Assembly (NCBI GenBank): GCA_910575725.1
Contig: CAJTFE010000041.1
Span: 1-42,895, forward strand
Source: Clostridia bacterium
Lineage (GTDB): Bacteria; Bacillota; Clostridia; Lachnospirales; Lachnospiraceae
Reading direction: 5' to 3'
DNA length: 42,895 nt
Made by a program: the position numbers and the translations under genes. Shown one piece after another: positions 1 through 9,513 of the stretch. How positions within the stretch are numbered: the first letter of the stretch is position 1; every line of letters starts with the position of its first letter. The notes under the pieces are model-generated. The model was not told where the DNA came from. It searched no databases and was given only the letters and a program-made list of their open reading frames with translations.

Positions 1-236
1 GTCGCTGCGCGACAGCACTAAAGGGTAAAGCTGCTTCGACACACCGGTAATGAGAGAAACTTTTATTCGAAAAAGCACTCATAAAAGTTCCTCTCGTGCG
101 CCTTTGCAGCTTTACCGTCCAGCAGAAATTATTTTTCAAAAACACTTGACATTTCTTAGCTGGACAATTCTAAGTCGCTGCGCGACAACACTATTAGTCT
201 CATAACATTCTTTGATGTTACTGATTCCACAAACTC
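1..236. repeat. Intergenic mosaic of hairpin repeats downstream of the MMPL gene
   Basis: No gene is seen here. A 20-bp direct repeat (19/20 identical) lies at 1-20 and 174-193, and each copy starts with the small palindrome GTCGCtgcGCGAC. Between them is a long imperfect hairpin: GGTAAAGCTGC (24-34) pairs with GCAGCTTTACC (106-116), with an inner AAACTTTTAT/ATAAAAGTT pairing. At 201-228 lies a minimal hairpin (TAACAT...ATGTTA) followed by the connector GATTCCA. The same blocks recur at 9.5 and 13.0 kb. It may help end MMPL transcription, but there is no good U-tract. Confidence 0.6.
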
Positions 237-2318
237 TTAAGCTGACTTTTTCGGCCGGAAGCCGGCGCTGGTTGCACAAATCAATCTATCAAATACCAGG
301 AACATGGCCGGAAGGATGAAAGCTACCGCCAGAAGGCTTACAATCGCCCCCCTTGCCATCAATGCGCAGAGAGAACGTATCATATCCACATCCGAGTACA
401 CCGCCACGCCCAGGGTTGCAGCAAAGAACCCCAAAGCGCTGACAATTACCGACGGCAGAGAAGTTTCCAGAGCCGTGGAAATGGCTCCCACCCTGTCCTG
501 CCCCATGAACCGCTCCCGTTTGTACCGGGTTGTCATCAGTATCGCATAGTCCACCGTCGCCCCAAGCTGAATGGTGCTGATACAGATGGGTGCGATAAAC
601 GGCAGGGACGTTCCTGTAAAATGGGGAATCCCCAGGTTGATAAAGATGGCAAATTCTATCACTGCCACCAGAATCACCGGCAGGGAAATGCTTTTGAGCA
701 CTGCCGCAATTATTACGAAAATCGCAATAATGGAAATGGTATTCACCACCTGGAAATCCCGGTCTGTAATCTCAATCAAGTCCTTCGTGCAGGGCGCTTC
801 CCCAATCAGCATTCCGGTCTCGTCATATTTCTTCATAATCTCTTGAAGCTTTGTAATCTGCATGTTTACCTCGTCGGTAGCCGTACTGTACTTAGACTGT
901 ATCAGCAGAAGCTTCCAGTTTTCGCTCTCCAGCTCCTCCCGTGCTTTATCCGGTATCATCTCATCCGGAATTCTGGAGCCGATAGCGGAATCCATGCCCA
1001 GGGCAAATTCCACGCCCTCCACTTCCTTCATTTCGGCCACCATGTTTTTCACATCCTTGGCCGAGACATTTTTATCAAGGAGTACCATATGGGTAGCTCC
1101 TGCGGAAAATTCATCCTCCAGCTTGTTTGTAGCCTGCACATAGCCCATGTACTCCGGCAGGGAGCCGCCCAGGTTGTAGTAAACCTCGCCGCCCGCCTTG
1201 TTGTAGCCGTAATAGGATACGGGAAGAACCAGCACAAACAGAATCAGAAAAACCGGATAGCGCTTCACTACAAATCTTACAATCTTCCCGAAATCCGGCA
1301 TCAAAGGCCGGTGCCTTGTCTTTTCAATGAATCTGTCAAGAACCAGAATCATGGAGGGCAGAATGGTTACGCAGCCAAGAACACCGAACACTACGCCCTT
1401 TGCCATTACAAGCCCCAGATCCAGGCCTAAGGTATAGCTCATAAAGCAGAGTGCGATGAAGCCTGCCACGGTTGTAATAGAGCTTCCTACTACCGAAGTA
1501 ATGGTTGCTTTGATGGCATGAGCCATGGCCCGTTTTTTATCCCCTTCAAACCGCTCCTGCTGCTCCACGTAGCTGTGCCACAGGAAAATGGAGTAGTCCA
1601 TGGTCACCGCCAGCTGGAGCACTGCCGCCAGAGCCTGGGTCAGAAAGGATATTTCTCCAAAAAAGATATTTGTTCCCATGTTCAAAAGAATTGCCATTCC
1701 GATACTGATTAGGAAAATGACCGGCAGAGCCAGGCTGTCCAGAAAGGCTGTCATTACAACGCTGGAAAGCACCACTGCCAGAACCACATAGATAACCTCC
1801 TCACGTTCGCAGAGCTCCTTCAAGTCCGCTACCATGGCCGTCATACCGGATACAAAGCACTGTTCTCCCGCCAGCTCTTTAATCTGCGCCGCTGCGTCCA
1901 GGGTTTCGTCCGCCGAGGTCGATGTCTCAAAGAAAACCGCCATCATGGTCGCATTTCCCGAATTGAAGATATCATAGTATTCGTCCGGCAGAATCTCCAT
2001 GGGAACGGAAAGATCCATAAAGCTGTCATACCACAGTACGGTAGCTACGTGATCCACTTCTTCGATCCGCTCCCTAAGCTCTGCCACTTCCTTATCTTCC
2101 ATTCCCTCTATGATAACGAAAGAAAATGCTCCTTTTCCAAACTCATCCATCAAAATGTCCTGGCCTATCATTGTCTCAATGTCACCTGGCAGATAAGTGA
2201 GCATATCGTAATTGATCCGTGTGGCCGCCATTCCCAGGGCCGACGGAATCATCAGCGCCAGTGTAAGAATCAAAATGGGGATGCGAAGCTTTACAACCCC
2301 TTTTCCAAATTTAATCAT
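237..2318 (-). CDS. MMPL/RND-family membrane exporter
   Basis: Large inner-membrane transporter of about 693 residues built as two homologous halves. Each half has one N-terminal helix, a large extracytoplasmic domain and a cluster of five further helices. The proton-relay aspartates expected for RND/MMPL proteins are visible as TMDYSIFL in the first half and TVDYAIL in the second. Substrate cannot be read from sequence; family members export lipids or hydrophobic compounds. The ATG at 2318 is chosen because GGAG lies 6 nt upstream; an ATG at 2330 is in frame but has only a weak site. It is the last gene of a likely TetR-HdeD-MMPL group, so it is probably repressed by the TetR protein. A hairpin repeat lies just upstream in its leader. 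Confidence 0.85.
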   Translation of the reverse strand: MIKFGKGVVKLRIPILILTLALMIPSALGMAATRINYDMLTYLPGDIETMIGQDILMDEFGKGAFSFVIIEGMEDKEVAELRERIEEVDHVATVLWYDSFMDLSVPMEILPDEYYDIFNSGNATMMAVFFETSTSADETLDAAAQIKELAGEQCFVSGMTAMVADLKELCEREEVIYVVLAVVLSSVVMTAFLDSLALPVIFLISIGMAILLNMGTNIFFGEISFLTQALAAVLQLAVTMDYSIFLWHSYVEQQERFEGDKKRAMAHAIKATITSVVGSSITTVAGFIALCFMSYTLGLDLGLVMAKGVVFGVLGCVTILPSMILVLDRFIEKTRHRPLMPDFGKIVRFVVKRYPVFLILFVLVLPVSYYGYNKAGGEVYYNLGGSLPEYMGYVQATNKLEDEFSAGATHMVLLDKNVSAKDVKNMVAEMKEVEGVEFALGMDSAIGSRIPDEMIPDKAREELESENWKLLLIQSKYSTATDEVNMQITKLQEIMKKYDETGMLIGEAPCTKDLIEITDRDFQVVNTISIIAIFVIIAAVLKSISLPVILVAVIEFAIFINLGIPHFTGTSLPFIAPICISTIQLGATVDYAILMTTRYKRERFMGQDRVGAISTALETSLPSVIVSALGFFAATLGVAVYSDVDMIRSLCALMARGAIVSLLAVAFILPAMFLVFDRLICATSAGFRPKKSA

Positions 2319-2329
2319 AACGTTCTCCA

Positions 2330-2452
2330 TTCCAGTTCCGCAATGTTCCTCCCACTACACCTTAGGAAATCAATTTCCAGTCACAGAACCATGTGTCTGT
2401 AAATTGATTTGTGCACCGTGAGGAACACTGCTGTTTTCCAGTTCCGCAATGT
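2330..2452 (-). repeat. Structured hairpin repeat, long form, copy 1 (MMPL leader)
   Basis: Flanked by a perfect 17-bp direct repeat (2330-2346 and 2436-2452) that contains TTCCAGTTCCGCAATG. The hairpin spans 2343-2428: outer stem TGTTCCTC/GAGGAACA, inner stem AAATCAATTT/AAATTGATTT, then CAG/CTG and CAC/GTG capped by an 8-nt loop. The same fold with different paired bases occurs at 13020-13110. It would lie in the 5' leader of the MMPL mRNA if transcribed with the upstream gene. Confidence 0.75.
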
Positions 2453-2454
2453 CC

Positions 2455-3012
2455 TTATTTTTTTCTGTGCTGATTTTTTGTCTTGACGGTATATACCGCC
2501 ACATACAAGTTCAGCAGCCCTTCCGTCAGGAGCGTAATTCCCAGAAGCACTATGGCCCCGGCAATTCCAGCATTTCCGAAGGGGTCTATGATAATCAGCA
2601 GCCCCAGAATGCTGGCAAACGCAGCCGCACCTCCAATCAGCCACCACTGTTTCAGTCCGAAGCGTCTGGCGTCTATGGCTGTCTGGATCTTTAAAAGGCC
2701 GTCCGTCATAACGATAATGCCCAAGACCAGATTGAAAAACCGCAGAAAACTGCCGCTGCGAAACATCATCAGACTTCCGATAATCACTGCCAGAATCCCT
2801 CCCGCCAGGTCAAACTGAAAAGCCAGCCGGTACAAATCCTCCGACAGATAACCGCATATTTTAAACACTCCGCACACTGCCAGCAAAAAACCAATTCCCT
2901 TACAGATAACCTCCGCCGAAATCTCCGGACAAAGAATCAACAAGATGCCAGCCATACAAAAAGCCACAGATGACGCCGCATAACCTCCCTTTGCAATCCG
3001 AACAGTTGTCAT
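2455..3012 (-). CDS. HdeD/DUF308-family membrane protein
   Basis: A 185-residue protein made almost entirely of six hydrophobic helices in three helix pairs, the pattern of the DUF308/HdeD family (ASSVAFCMAGILLIL..., GGILAVIIGSLMMF..., IAGAIVLLGITLLTEG). Function in Gram-positives is unknown; E. coli HdeD is an acid-stress membrane protein. The ATG at 3012 follows AAGGGAG by 8 nt; a longer reading frame to 3078 has no such site. It ends in a short lysine/arginine-rich tail. It lies between the TetR regulator and the MMPL exporter on the same strand, suggesting a shared envelope-stress or efflux role, which is inference. Confidence 0.8.
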   Translation of the reverse strand: MTTVRIAKGGYAASSVAFCMAGILLILCPEISAEVICKGIGFLLAVCGVFKICGYLSEDLYRLAFQFDLAGGILAVIIGSLMMFRSGSFLRFFNLVLGIIVMTDGLLKIQTAIDARRFGLKQWWLIGGAAAFASILGLLIIIDPFGNAGIAGAIVLLGITLLTEGLLNLYVAVYTVKTKNQHRKK

Positions 3013-3075
3013 TTTTTTCACTCCCTTCTCTTTACAATCTCTATTGTAGTCAAAAGCCCTCTCCCTTGAAACGGG

Positions 3076-3114
3076 CAAACAAAAAGCAGTGTATGAAATC
3101 CATACACCGCTTTC
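3076..3114 (-). terminator. Intrinsic terminator after the TetR gene
   Basis: Read on the minus strand: AAAGC-G-GTGTATG, a 5-nt loop, CATACAC-T-GCTTT, then TTTTTGTTTG. The stem and U-run follow the TetR stop by about 65 nt, so the downstream HdeD-MMPL pair may have its own promoter. Confidence 0.7.
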
Positions 3115-3178
3115 CTATTAACCAAAATTCAGACACATGGGCTTATCTGCCTAAAACGCCCATGCTCCCCCAATGCTT

Positions 3179-3754
3179 TTACTGCTTTTTCCTTCCGGCT
3201 CTCTGACGGCCTTTTTCCATGGCCGACGCAATACTTCCTTTCAGCAAAGCTCCCAGGCTTCGAATCATCTGTTCCGGATCCGCCTTCATACCTTCTCCCA
3301 CCCAGGCCATCACCATTCCTGACAGGCCGCATTTATAAAAATCGATGATCAGCTCACGGTCAGGCTCCGGCACATCCCGGGTGACGCTAAGCCCCTCAGC
3401 CAGACGTCTGACAACCTCCTGCGCAATGCTGTTCAGATAACGCTCCAGCTCCTCCCGGCTGACAGAATTGTAAATATGGTAAACCGCCCGTTTGTTGCTA
3501 AGGGCAAAACGGGCCGCTTCAATAAAGCCCTCCTCCAAGGACTGCACATCTGCGTTCTTTGCAGCCACGCGCTCCACCTCCCCGTCAATCACAAAGGTCA
3601 GCAAGGCGCGGATATCCTCAAAATGATAGTAAAAGGTATTGCGGTTGATTCCGCAGCTGTCTACAATCTCCTTTACCGTTATCTTATCCAGCGGCTTCTC
3701 GTTCAGAAGCTCCAGAAACGCCTCGACGATTGCTTTTTTTGTAAATTGAGCCAT
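3179..3754 (-). CDS. TetR/AcrR-family transcriptional regulator
   Basis: A 191-residue one-component repressor. The N-terminal TetR helix-turn-helix is clear: KKAIVEAFLELL...ITVKEIVDSCGINRNTFYYHFEDIRALL. The rest is the ligand-binding/dimerisation helical domain, with a C-terminal basic tail. The ATG at 3754 is preceded by AAAGGGAG; an upstream in-frame start at 3778 lacks a site. A consensus promoter lies just upstream. It most likely controls the HdeD and MMPL genes downstream and possibly itself; this is inferred from adjacency, as TetR-MMPL pairs are common. Confidence 0.88.
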   Translation of the reverse strand: MAQFTKKAIVEAFLELLNEKPLDKITVKEIVDSCGINRNTFYYHFEDIRALLTFVIDGEVERVAAKNADVQSLEEGFIEAARFALSNKRAVYHIYNSVSREELERYLNSIAQEVVRRLAEGLSVTRDVPEPDRELIIDFYKCGLSGMVMAWVGEGMKADPEQMIRSLGALLKGSIASAMEKGRQRAGRKKQ

Positions 3755-3786
3755 AGAAAAAACTCCCTTTCCTTCCATTGCTTTTG

Positions 3787-3815
3787 ATTATAGCGGATTT
3801 TTTTTCGCTTTTCAA
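3787..3815 (-). promoter_or_regulatory. Sigma-A promoter of the TetR gene
   Basis: On the minus strand TTGAAA (3810-3815) and TATAAT (3787-3792) are separated by 17 bp, about 35 bp upstream of the TetR start codon. Confidence 0.7.
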
Positions 3816-3882
3816 GAAATGCTGCCGGTCAGTTTATGTACCTCTTAGGATTACCGTCACGATGTTTTTTACAAAAAAATAA

Positions 3883-3953
3883 AGCGGGTGATGGGAATCG
3901 AACCCACGTGTCCAGCTTGGAAGGCTGGTGTTCTACCATTGAACTACACCCGC
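3883..3953 (-). tRNA. tRNA-Gly(TCC)
   Basis: Cloverleaf read on the minus strand: 7-bp acceptor stem GCGGGTG/CACCCGC, anticodon loop CTTCCAA giving TCC, T-loop GTTCGAA-type sequence, U discriminator as usual for glycine. CCA is not encoded. It follows tRNA-Phe by 24 nt in the same transcript. Confidence 0.95.
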
Positions 3954-3977
3954 ATAATACAAATATGAAACTTTCAA

Positions 3978-4050
<73 letters not shown>

Positions 4051-4052
4051 AG

Positions 4053-4120
4053 ATAACATCTGTTGTGCGACACTCTTTCACAACAGATGTTATTTTACAC
4101 GATTACTAATTATTTGTCAA
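4053..4120 (-). promoter_or_regulatory. Consensus promoter of tRNA-Phe/tRNA-Gly with a 15-bp inverted repeat
   Basis: Minus strand TTGACA (4115-4120), 17 bp, TAAAAT (4092-4097). Immediately downstream a perfect 15-bp inverted repeat (4053-4067 with 4079-4093, 11-nt loop) spans the predicted start site (about 4085) and the short tRNA leader. The repeat could fold in the leader or be a DNA operator. Confidence 0.8.
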
Positions 4121-4212
4121 CATTTTTTTGACAGCCTGCCTTCCGGCCGTGTCTTACAACATTTTTAAAAGGAGCCGCTCTATTTTGCAGCCGCTTCAAA
4201 ACCCGGCAGTTT

Positions 4213-5238
4213 CTACAGCTTCACACGCCCGGCCAGAATTTCTTTGTAATCCGCATAATTTTTCTCCAAAAGCGCAGGCGTATCCAGTCCAAAGGGGCAT
4301 TTCTTTTTGCATGCGCCGCAATGCCTGCACTCCTCCACCTTCTTCATCTTCGCCTGCACCTCCGGCGTCAGCTGAAGCTCTGAGGGCGAGCGCCGGATAA
4401 GCTGGGACATCCTGGCGCAGGTATTAATCTCAATCCCCACAGGGCAGGGCATACAGTAGCCGCAGGCCCGGCAGAAATCAAGCCCCAGCTCTTCCTTGTC
4501 CCTGGCAATCTGCTCCTTGATCTCCTCCGTCATGCCGGGAGGATTCTCTATGTAAGAGAGGAACTCGTCAAGCTCCTTTTCCTTTTGAATTCCCCAGATA
4601 GGAAGCACATGATCAAACTGAGCCAAAAATGCATAGGCAGCGGCAGAATTCGTCAACAGCCCGCCGGACAGCCCCTTCATGGCAATAAAGCCCATCTCTG
4701 CTTTTTTACACTTCTCCACAAGCTTTAGCTCATGCTCTGTGGCAAGATAACAGAAGGGAAACTGCAGGGTTTCATACAGTCCGCTGTCAATGGCCTCATG
4801 GGCTGTCTTAAGACGGTGGTTTGTAATTCCGATATGGCGGATCTTCCCCTGTTCCTTTGCTTCCAGCATAGCCTCATACAGTCCGCTTCCGTCTCCCGGC
4901 TTCGGGCAAAAAGGCGGATTGTGGAACTGATACAGATCCACATACTCCGTCTGAAGATTCTTAAGGGACAGCTCCAGATCCTTCCAAAACTCCTCAGCCG
5001 TCTGAGCCATGGTTTTCGTTGCAAGATAGATCTGATCCCTTACTCCGGCGAATGCTTCCCCCAGCTTTTCTTCACTGTCCGTATAAAATCTGGCCGTATC
5101 GAAGAAGTTCATACCGCCTTCGCGGGCTCTTCTTAAAAGGGACACTGCATCCTCCATACCGATTCTCTGAACCGGCAGCGCTCCGAAACCGTTTTTATGA
5201 GCCTCGATTCCTGTTTTTCCAAGTACTACCTTTAACAT
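4213..5238 (-). CDS. Aldo/keto reductase with C-terminal 4Fe-4S ferredoxin domain
   Basis: A 341-residue protein. The first ~280 residues are an aldo/keto reductase barrel with the expected Asp/Tyr (FFDTARFYTDSE), Lys (LATKT) and His (YQFHNPPF) catalytic positions. The C-terminus carries two cysteine clusters, CRACGYCMPCPVG and CRHCGACKKKCPFG, typical of clostridial aldo/keto reductases with a ferredoxin-like domain, which would allow electron transfer to or from Fe-S carriers. Substrate is unknown. The ATG at 5238 is preceded by AAGGAG. Its start overlaps the last 44 nt of the upstream GH13 gene, so the two are translationally linked. Confidence 0.9.
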   Translation of the reverse strand: MLKVVLGKTGIEAHKNGFGALPVQRIGMEDAVSLLRRAREGGMNFFDTARFYTDSEEKLGEAFAGVRDQIYLATKTMAQTAEEFWKDLELSLKNLQTEYVDLYQFHNPPFCPKPGDGSGLYEAMLEAKEQGKIRHIGITNHRLKTAHEAIDSGLYETLQFPFCYLATEHELKLVEKCKKAEMGFIAMKGLSGGLLTNSAAAYAFLAQFDHVLPIWGIQKEKELDEFLSYIENPPGMTEEIKEQIARDKEELGLDFCRACGYCMPCPVGIEINTCARMSQLIRRSPSELQLTPEVQAKMKKVEECRHCGACKKKCPFGLDTPALLEKNYADYKEILAGRVKL

Positions 5239-7345
5239 ACTGCCTTCTCCTTGCAAACCATTTTCTTTTTTTCTTTTTCGGCTGCACGCTCTCTTTCTTT
5301 ACCGCCTTGCGCGTGCGCAGTACCGCTGCCGAGAAAGGAGGCAGGAAAATCTCAATGGCCCCGTCAGACACAAGATAGCAGGCGTTCTCTGTGGTGAAAC
5401 CGTCCTCCACCGACAGAATCAGCCGCTCCATCAAGACCCCGTCAAACACCTCGCCAATCCAGACAGGAACCGAAACCTTCTGTCCTTCCTCGTTATTATT
5501 GACCACAACAAGAACCTGGCTGCCCTTGGCAAACCGGATCATGCCGATAATTCCGTGAAGCGCCAGAACAATCTTCCCCGAACCCGTCCGACAGGCCTGG
5601 TTCTCCTTATGAATCCGAATCATTTCCTTATGAAATGCTATCAGCTCATGATCCTCCCTGCCCCAGGGATAAGTCCTCCTGTTATCCGGATCTGTAAAAC
5701 CGCACAACCCCGCTTCATCTCCATAATAAAGCGTAGGCGCACCGGACCATATCATCTGCAGGGCTACAGCCTCCCGGAACACGGCTTTTGAAATTCCAAG
5801 GGACGCATCCTCCGAGCTGCGGCTTCCCAGCCGCCCTTCCATATGGCTGGTTCTGGTCAGAAACCGGGAATGATCGTGGTTGGAAAGCTGGTTCATTGCA
5901 ATCAGAAACGACGGTCCGTAAAAAGCACGTATATTTTCTCTTAATGCTCCAAGAAGCGCATGCTCATTATTCAGCAGATCCGCCCGGAAATACTCGCTGT
6001 GTTTCTCCATTCCCGTGAGAAACCAGGTAAGCGGCTCCATAAAAGAGTCGTAGTTCATAACGGAATCCCACTCTTCTCCCTTCAGCCACGCCGAAGCGTC
6101 TCCATAGTGCTCCGCATAAATCACGGCTTCCGAATTGGCCTCCTTAACGCTGCTGCGGAATTCCTTCCAGAAATCGTGGTTATAATCTTCTTTAAGCCCC
6201 AGATCCGCCGCCACATCCAGCCGCCATCCGTCTACCGAATAAGGCGGAGACACCCATTTCCTGGCAATATTCATAATATATTCCCGAAGCTCCGGCGACG
6301 TCTCGTAAGCAAGCTTGGGAAGCGTCTTGTGCCCCCACCATCCGTCATAATATTCATTATAGGGCCACTCATGCTCATTGTTAAACCGGAAAAAATCACG
6401 GTAAGAGCTCACCTCTGATACGTAAGCTCCCTCCTCATAATCTCCGCTGCTCTCATACAGCCGTTCCCGATCCAGCCATTTATTGAAGGAACCGCAGTGA
6501 TTGAACACGCCGTCCAGCAGAATCCGTATGCCGCGCTTGTGTACTTCTTCCACAAAATGAATAAAAAATTCATTGCTGGCCTCCAGGTTTTCCCTGTTTA
6601 CCACGCGCTGGATATACCGTCCGGCCTTCCGGTTATCCTGCTCTCCCTGGGGAAGCAGATCTCCTCCGTCCTTCTTGATCACTGTAAAATGAGGATCGAT
6701 ATAATCATAGTCCTGGCAGTCATACTTGTGGTTGGAAGGAGATACGAATATGGGATTCATATAAATCACTTCCACACCCAGATCCACCAGATAATCCAGC
6801 TTATCCAGAATCCCCTGGAGATCCCCCCCGTAAAAGGAGCGTACATCCATGACATTCGGACATTGATTCCAGTCCTCCACCTTCTCTACCTGCTGGCCGA
6901 TATAACTGTACTCCCCTGTCAATACGTCGTTAGAGGGGTCGCCGTTGCAGAACCGGTCTACGTAGATCTGGTACATCACCGCTCCCTTTGCCCAGTCCGG
7001 CGTAAAAAAGCCCGGAACAATCCCAAAGGAATATACGCTCTGGAGCTCCTCTGTAATTCCACGCTTATTGTAAAACACGCGTTCCTCTCCGGAACGAATC
7101 TCAAAATAGTAAAGCATCCTGCGGGTTCCCACACGCAGCTGAATCCGATAGTAGTCAAACCTCTCGTTTGACTGATATTTTTTCATGGGCAGACGGTTTC
7201 CCTTGCTAATCAGATATACGGCATCTACATTATCCTTCGCTGTGCGGAAAACAACGGTTGCCACATCTCCTGGATTGACCTCCATGGGAATCCGGTACTG
7301 GCTTGTTTCGTCCGAAAAAAGTGCGTCTCTGTTAATCTTACTCAT
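5195..7345 (-). CDS. GH13 alpha-glucan hydrolase (neopullulanase/cyclomaltodextrinase/alpha-amylase type)
   Basis: A 716-residue cytoplasmic enzyme (no signal peptide) hydrolysing alpha-glucans or maltodextrins. An N-terminal beta-sandwich-like domain (about 1-115) precedes the GH13 barrel. The four conserved regions are visible: DGVFNH (about 278-283), GWRLDV with nucleophile Asp about 377, AEHYGD with acid/base Glu about 412, and NHDHSR with Asp about 491. The ATG at 7345 follows AGGGAG. The C-terminus is an unusual lysine/arginine-rich tail (KKKKRKWFARRR) that overlaps the next gene. The exact substrate within the neopullulanase-like group cannot be decided. Confidence 0.88.
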   Translation of the reverse strand: MSKINRDALFSDETSQYRIPMEVNPGDVATVVFRTAKDNVDAVYLISKGNRLPMKKYQSNERFDYYRIQLRVGTRRMLYYFEIRSGEERVFYNKRGITEELQSVYSFGIVPGFFTPDWAKGAVMYQIYVDRFCNGDPSNDVLTGEYSYIGQQVEKVEDWNQCPNVMDVRSFYGGDLQGILDKLDYLVDLGVEVIYMNPIFVSPSNHKYDCQDYDYIDPHFTVIKKDGGDLLPQGEQDNRKAGRYIQRVVNRENLEASNEFFIHFVEEVHKRGIRILLDGVFNHCGSFNKWLDRERLYESSGDYEEGAYVSEVSSYRDFFRFNNEHEWPYNEYYDGWWGHKTLPKLAYETSPELREYIMNIARKWVSPPYSVDGWRLDVAADLGLKEDYNHDFWKEFRSSVKEANSEAVIYAEHYGDASAWLKGEEWDSVMNYDSFMEPLTWFLTGMEKHSEYFRADLLNNEHALLGALRENIRAFYGPSFLIAMNQLSNHDHSRFLTRTSHMEGRLGSRSSEDASLGISKAVFREAVALQMIWSGAPTLYYGDEAGLCGFTDPDNRRTYPWGREDHELIAFHKEMIRIHKENQACRTGSGKIVLALHGIIGMIRFAKGSQVLVVVNNNEEGQKVSVPVWIGEVFDGVLMERLILSVEDGFTTENACYLVSDGAIEIFLPPFSAAVLRTRKAVKKESVQPKKKKRKWFARRRQYVKGSTWKNRNRGS

Positions 7346-7436
7346 CTTCTTTCTCTCCCTTGGATCTATTTTATAATACACTGCTGTAGATTACAAGATA
7401 GTTTTTTGTCTTATAAATAGGTCGTAAATAGGCAGT

Positions 7437-7472
7437 AAAAAAGACAGCCGTTACGTCCTGCTGTCTTTTTTA
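7437..7472. terminator. Bidirectional intrinsic terminator
   Basis: Perfect 12-bp stem AAAAAAGACAGC/GCTGTCTTTTTT with an 11-nt loop. It lies between ftsH and the GH13 gene, 90 bp upstream of the latter's start, and has A/U tracts on both sides. It may separate the two units or attenuate the GH13 operon. Confidence 0.75.
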
Positions 7473-7613
7473 GGAGAAGGTATTTCTTTTACTTATGGGG
7501 TGTAGCAAAAACTATATAATGTATTGGGGGTTTTACAAGTATTATTATAGCACAGTTCTCAAATAAGTGTGCACAAACTTAACAAAAATTGCATGTCGTT
7601 TTTGTAAGGTTTT

Positions 7614-7645
7614 CACAAAAGAATTCCGTCATAATGACGGAATTC
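7614..7645 (-). terminator. ftsH terminator
   Basis: Near-perfect palindrome GAATTCCGTCAT-A-ATGACGGAATTC, followed on the minus strand by TTTTGTG, 20 nt after the ftsH stop codon. Confidence 0.8.
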
Positions 7646-7664
7646 CCTGATTTCAATCCTGCTC

Positions 7665-9500
7665 CTATGAATCAAAAAGCGGACTGTCCTTATCCTTCTC
7701 AAAGAGAGCCTCGAATTCTTCCCGTGTAATCCGCTCTTTCTCAAGCAGAAGCTGCGCAGTCTCATCAAGCACTTTGCGGTGAGCCAGAATAATATCCTTC
7801 GCTTTCTGATAGCACTCATCGACAATGCGCTTAATTTCCATATCAATCTTACTGGCAACAGCCTCTCCGTATCCCTTCGTATGGCCGAAGTCCCTTCCGA
7901 TAAAGACCTCCTCATCAGAATCATAATTTACAAGGCCCAGGCTCTCCGACATTCCGTACTTGGTCACCATAGCCCTCGCTACGCCGGTAGCCTGCTTGAT
8001 GTCCTGGGAAGCGCCTGTGGTAATGTCGTCAAAAATCAGCTCCTCCGCAATCCGTCCCCCCAATGAAACCTGGATGTCCTGCAGCATTTTTCCCTTGGTA
8101 TTGAACATATCGTCCCGTTCCGGAAGAGGCATGGTATAGCCTGCTGCCCCCATGCCCGTAGGAATAATGGATACCGTGTAGACCGGCCCCACATCCGGAA
8201 GCACATGGAACAAAATCGCATGGCCCGCCTCATGGTATGCGGTAATCCGCTTCTCCTTTTCGGAAACCACCCGGCTTTTCTTCTCCGCGCCGATTCCCAC
8301 CTTTACAAAGGACTTGCGGATATCGCTCTGGAGGATGTACTGCCGATCCTCCTTGGCCGCAAAGATCGCCGCCTCATTCATCAGATTCTCCAGATCTGCG
8401 CCAGTCATTCCCGCCGTAGTCTGGGCTACCTGCTTTAAGTCCACATCCTCCGCCAGGGGCTTATCCTTGGCATGCACATGCAGAATCTCCTCGCGGCCCT
8501 TTACATCCGGCCTGCCTACCATAATCTTCCGGTCAAAACGTCCCGGACGCAGGATAGCCGGATCCAGAATATCCACCCGGTTGGTAGCCGCCATCACAAT
8601 AATTCCTTCGTTTGCGCCGAAGCCGTCCATCTCCACCAGAAGCTGGTTCAAGGTCTGTTCCCGCTCGTCGTGGCCGCCGCCCATGCCGCTGCCCCGGCGT
8701 CTGGCCACCGCGTCAATCTCGTCAATAAACACAATACAGGGGTGATTGCGTATGGCATCCGCAAACAAATCCCTCACTCTGGAGGCTCCCACGCCTACGA
8801 ACATCTCCACAAAGTCCGAACCGGAAATGCTGAAAAACGGCACGCCTGCCTCTCCGGCCACCGCCTTGGCAAGCAGCGTCTTACCCGTTCCTGGAGGCCC
8901 CTCCAGCAATACACCCTTGGGAATCCTGGCTCCTACCTTGATGTATTTTTGAGGCATCTTCAAAAAGTCTACGATTTCACGAAGGTCTTCCTTTTCCTCT
9001 TGAAGCCCCGCCACATCCTTAAAGGTGGTATGGATCTGCTCCTGGGTCGTCATCCTGGCCCGGCTTCTTCCGAAATCCATCATACGACTGTTGCCGCCGC
9101 CAGACTGCCTGTTCATCAGCATCATCATGGCAAACACCACCACAACCGCCACCAGAAGCGGAACTCCAAGGCTCTGAAGCCAGCCCTGGCCTCTTACATT
9201 ATCATAGGCTACCGGAATACCCGCCTCCTGAAGCAGCCTCCCGGCCTCTGCCGTATCCGGAACGTTGACCTTTGCGGTTGTTCCGCTCACCCTTATCAGC
9301 TCCACGACTCCCGTAGGCGCCGCCTCATTCTGGATAATCACAGCCCGCTCTACAATTCCCGATTCAATGTCCTCTTGAAACTGGGTATATGTGTACAGGT
9401 TCTGCATCTCCGCTCTCTTTGCAAATTCAGATACAAAAAACAAGAGCACCATTAAAAGGATTAGATAAAAAAATGATACCTTGTATGTTCTGTTGTTCAA
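7665..9500 (-). CDS. ftsH: ATP-dependent zinc metalloprotease FtsH
   Basis: Membrane-anchored AAA+ protease of 611 residues degrading misfolded membrane and regulatory proteins. Two N-terminal membrane helices (about 8-25 and 111-127) flank an extracytoplasmic domain. Then come Walker A GPPGTGKT, Walker B FIDEID, the second region of homology [20 protein letters not shown] and the zinc site HEAGH. The start is TTG at 9500, preceded by AGGAGG at 7-nt spacing; no ATG competes. It closes the conserved spoIIE-tilS-hpt-ftsH cluster. The leader carries a short hairpin repeat. Confidence 0.97.
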   Translation of the reverse strand: MNNRTYKVSFFYLILLMVLLFFVSEFAKRAEMQNLYTYTQFQEDIESGIVERAVIIQNEAAPTGVVELIRVSGTTAKVNVPDTAEAGRLLQEAGIPVAYDNVRGQGWLQSLGVPLLVAVVVVFAMMMLMNRQSGGGNSRMMDFGRSRARMTTQEQIHTTFKDVAGLQEEKEDLREIVDFLKMPQKYIKVGARIPKGVLLEGPPGTGKTLLAKAVAGEAGVPFFSISGSDFVEMFVGVGASRVRDLFADAIRNHPCIVFIDEIDAVARRRGSGMGGGHDEREQTLNQLLVEMDGFGANEGIIVMAATNRVDILDPAILRPGRFDRKIMVGRPDVKGREEILHVHAKDKPLAEDVDLKQVAQTTAGMTGADLENLMNEAAIFAAKEDRQYILQSDIRKSFVKVGIGAEKKSRVVSEKEKRITAYHEAGHAILFHVLPDVGPVYTVSIIPTGMGAAGYTMPLPERDDMFNTKGKMLQDIQVSLGGRIAEELIFDDITTGASQDIKQATGVARAMVTKYGMSESLGLVNYDSDEEVFIGRDFGHTKGYGEAVASKIDMEIKRIVDECYQKAKDIILAHRKVLDETAQLLLEKERITREEFEALFEKDKDSPLFDS

Positions 9501-9513
9501 TATGCTTCCTCCT

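Noticed and set aside
621..1430. 269-residue open frame antisense to the MMPL gene
   Set aside because: Codon-shadow of a strong membrane-transporter gene; no ribosome-binding site and His/Gln-rich composition typical of shadows.
8472..9455. 327-residue open frame opposite ftsH
   Set aside because: Entirely antisense to a clearly conserved gene, with shadow-like composition.
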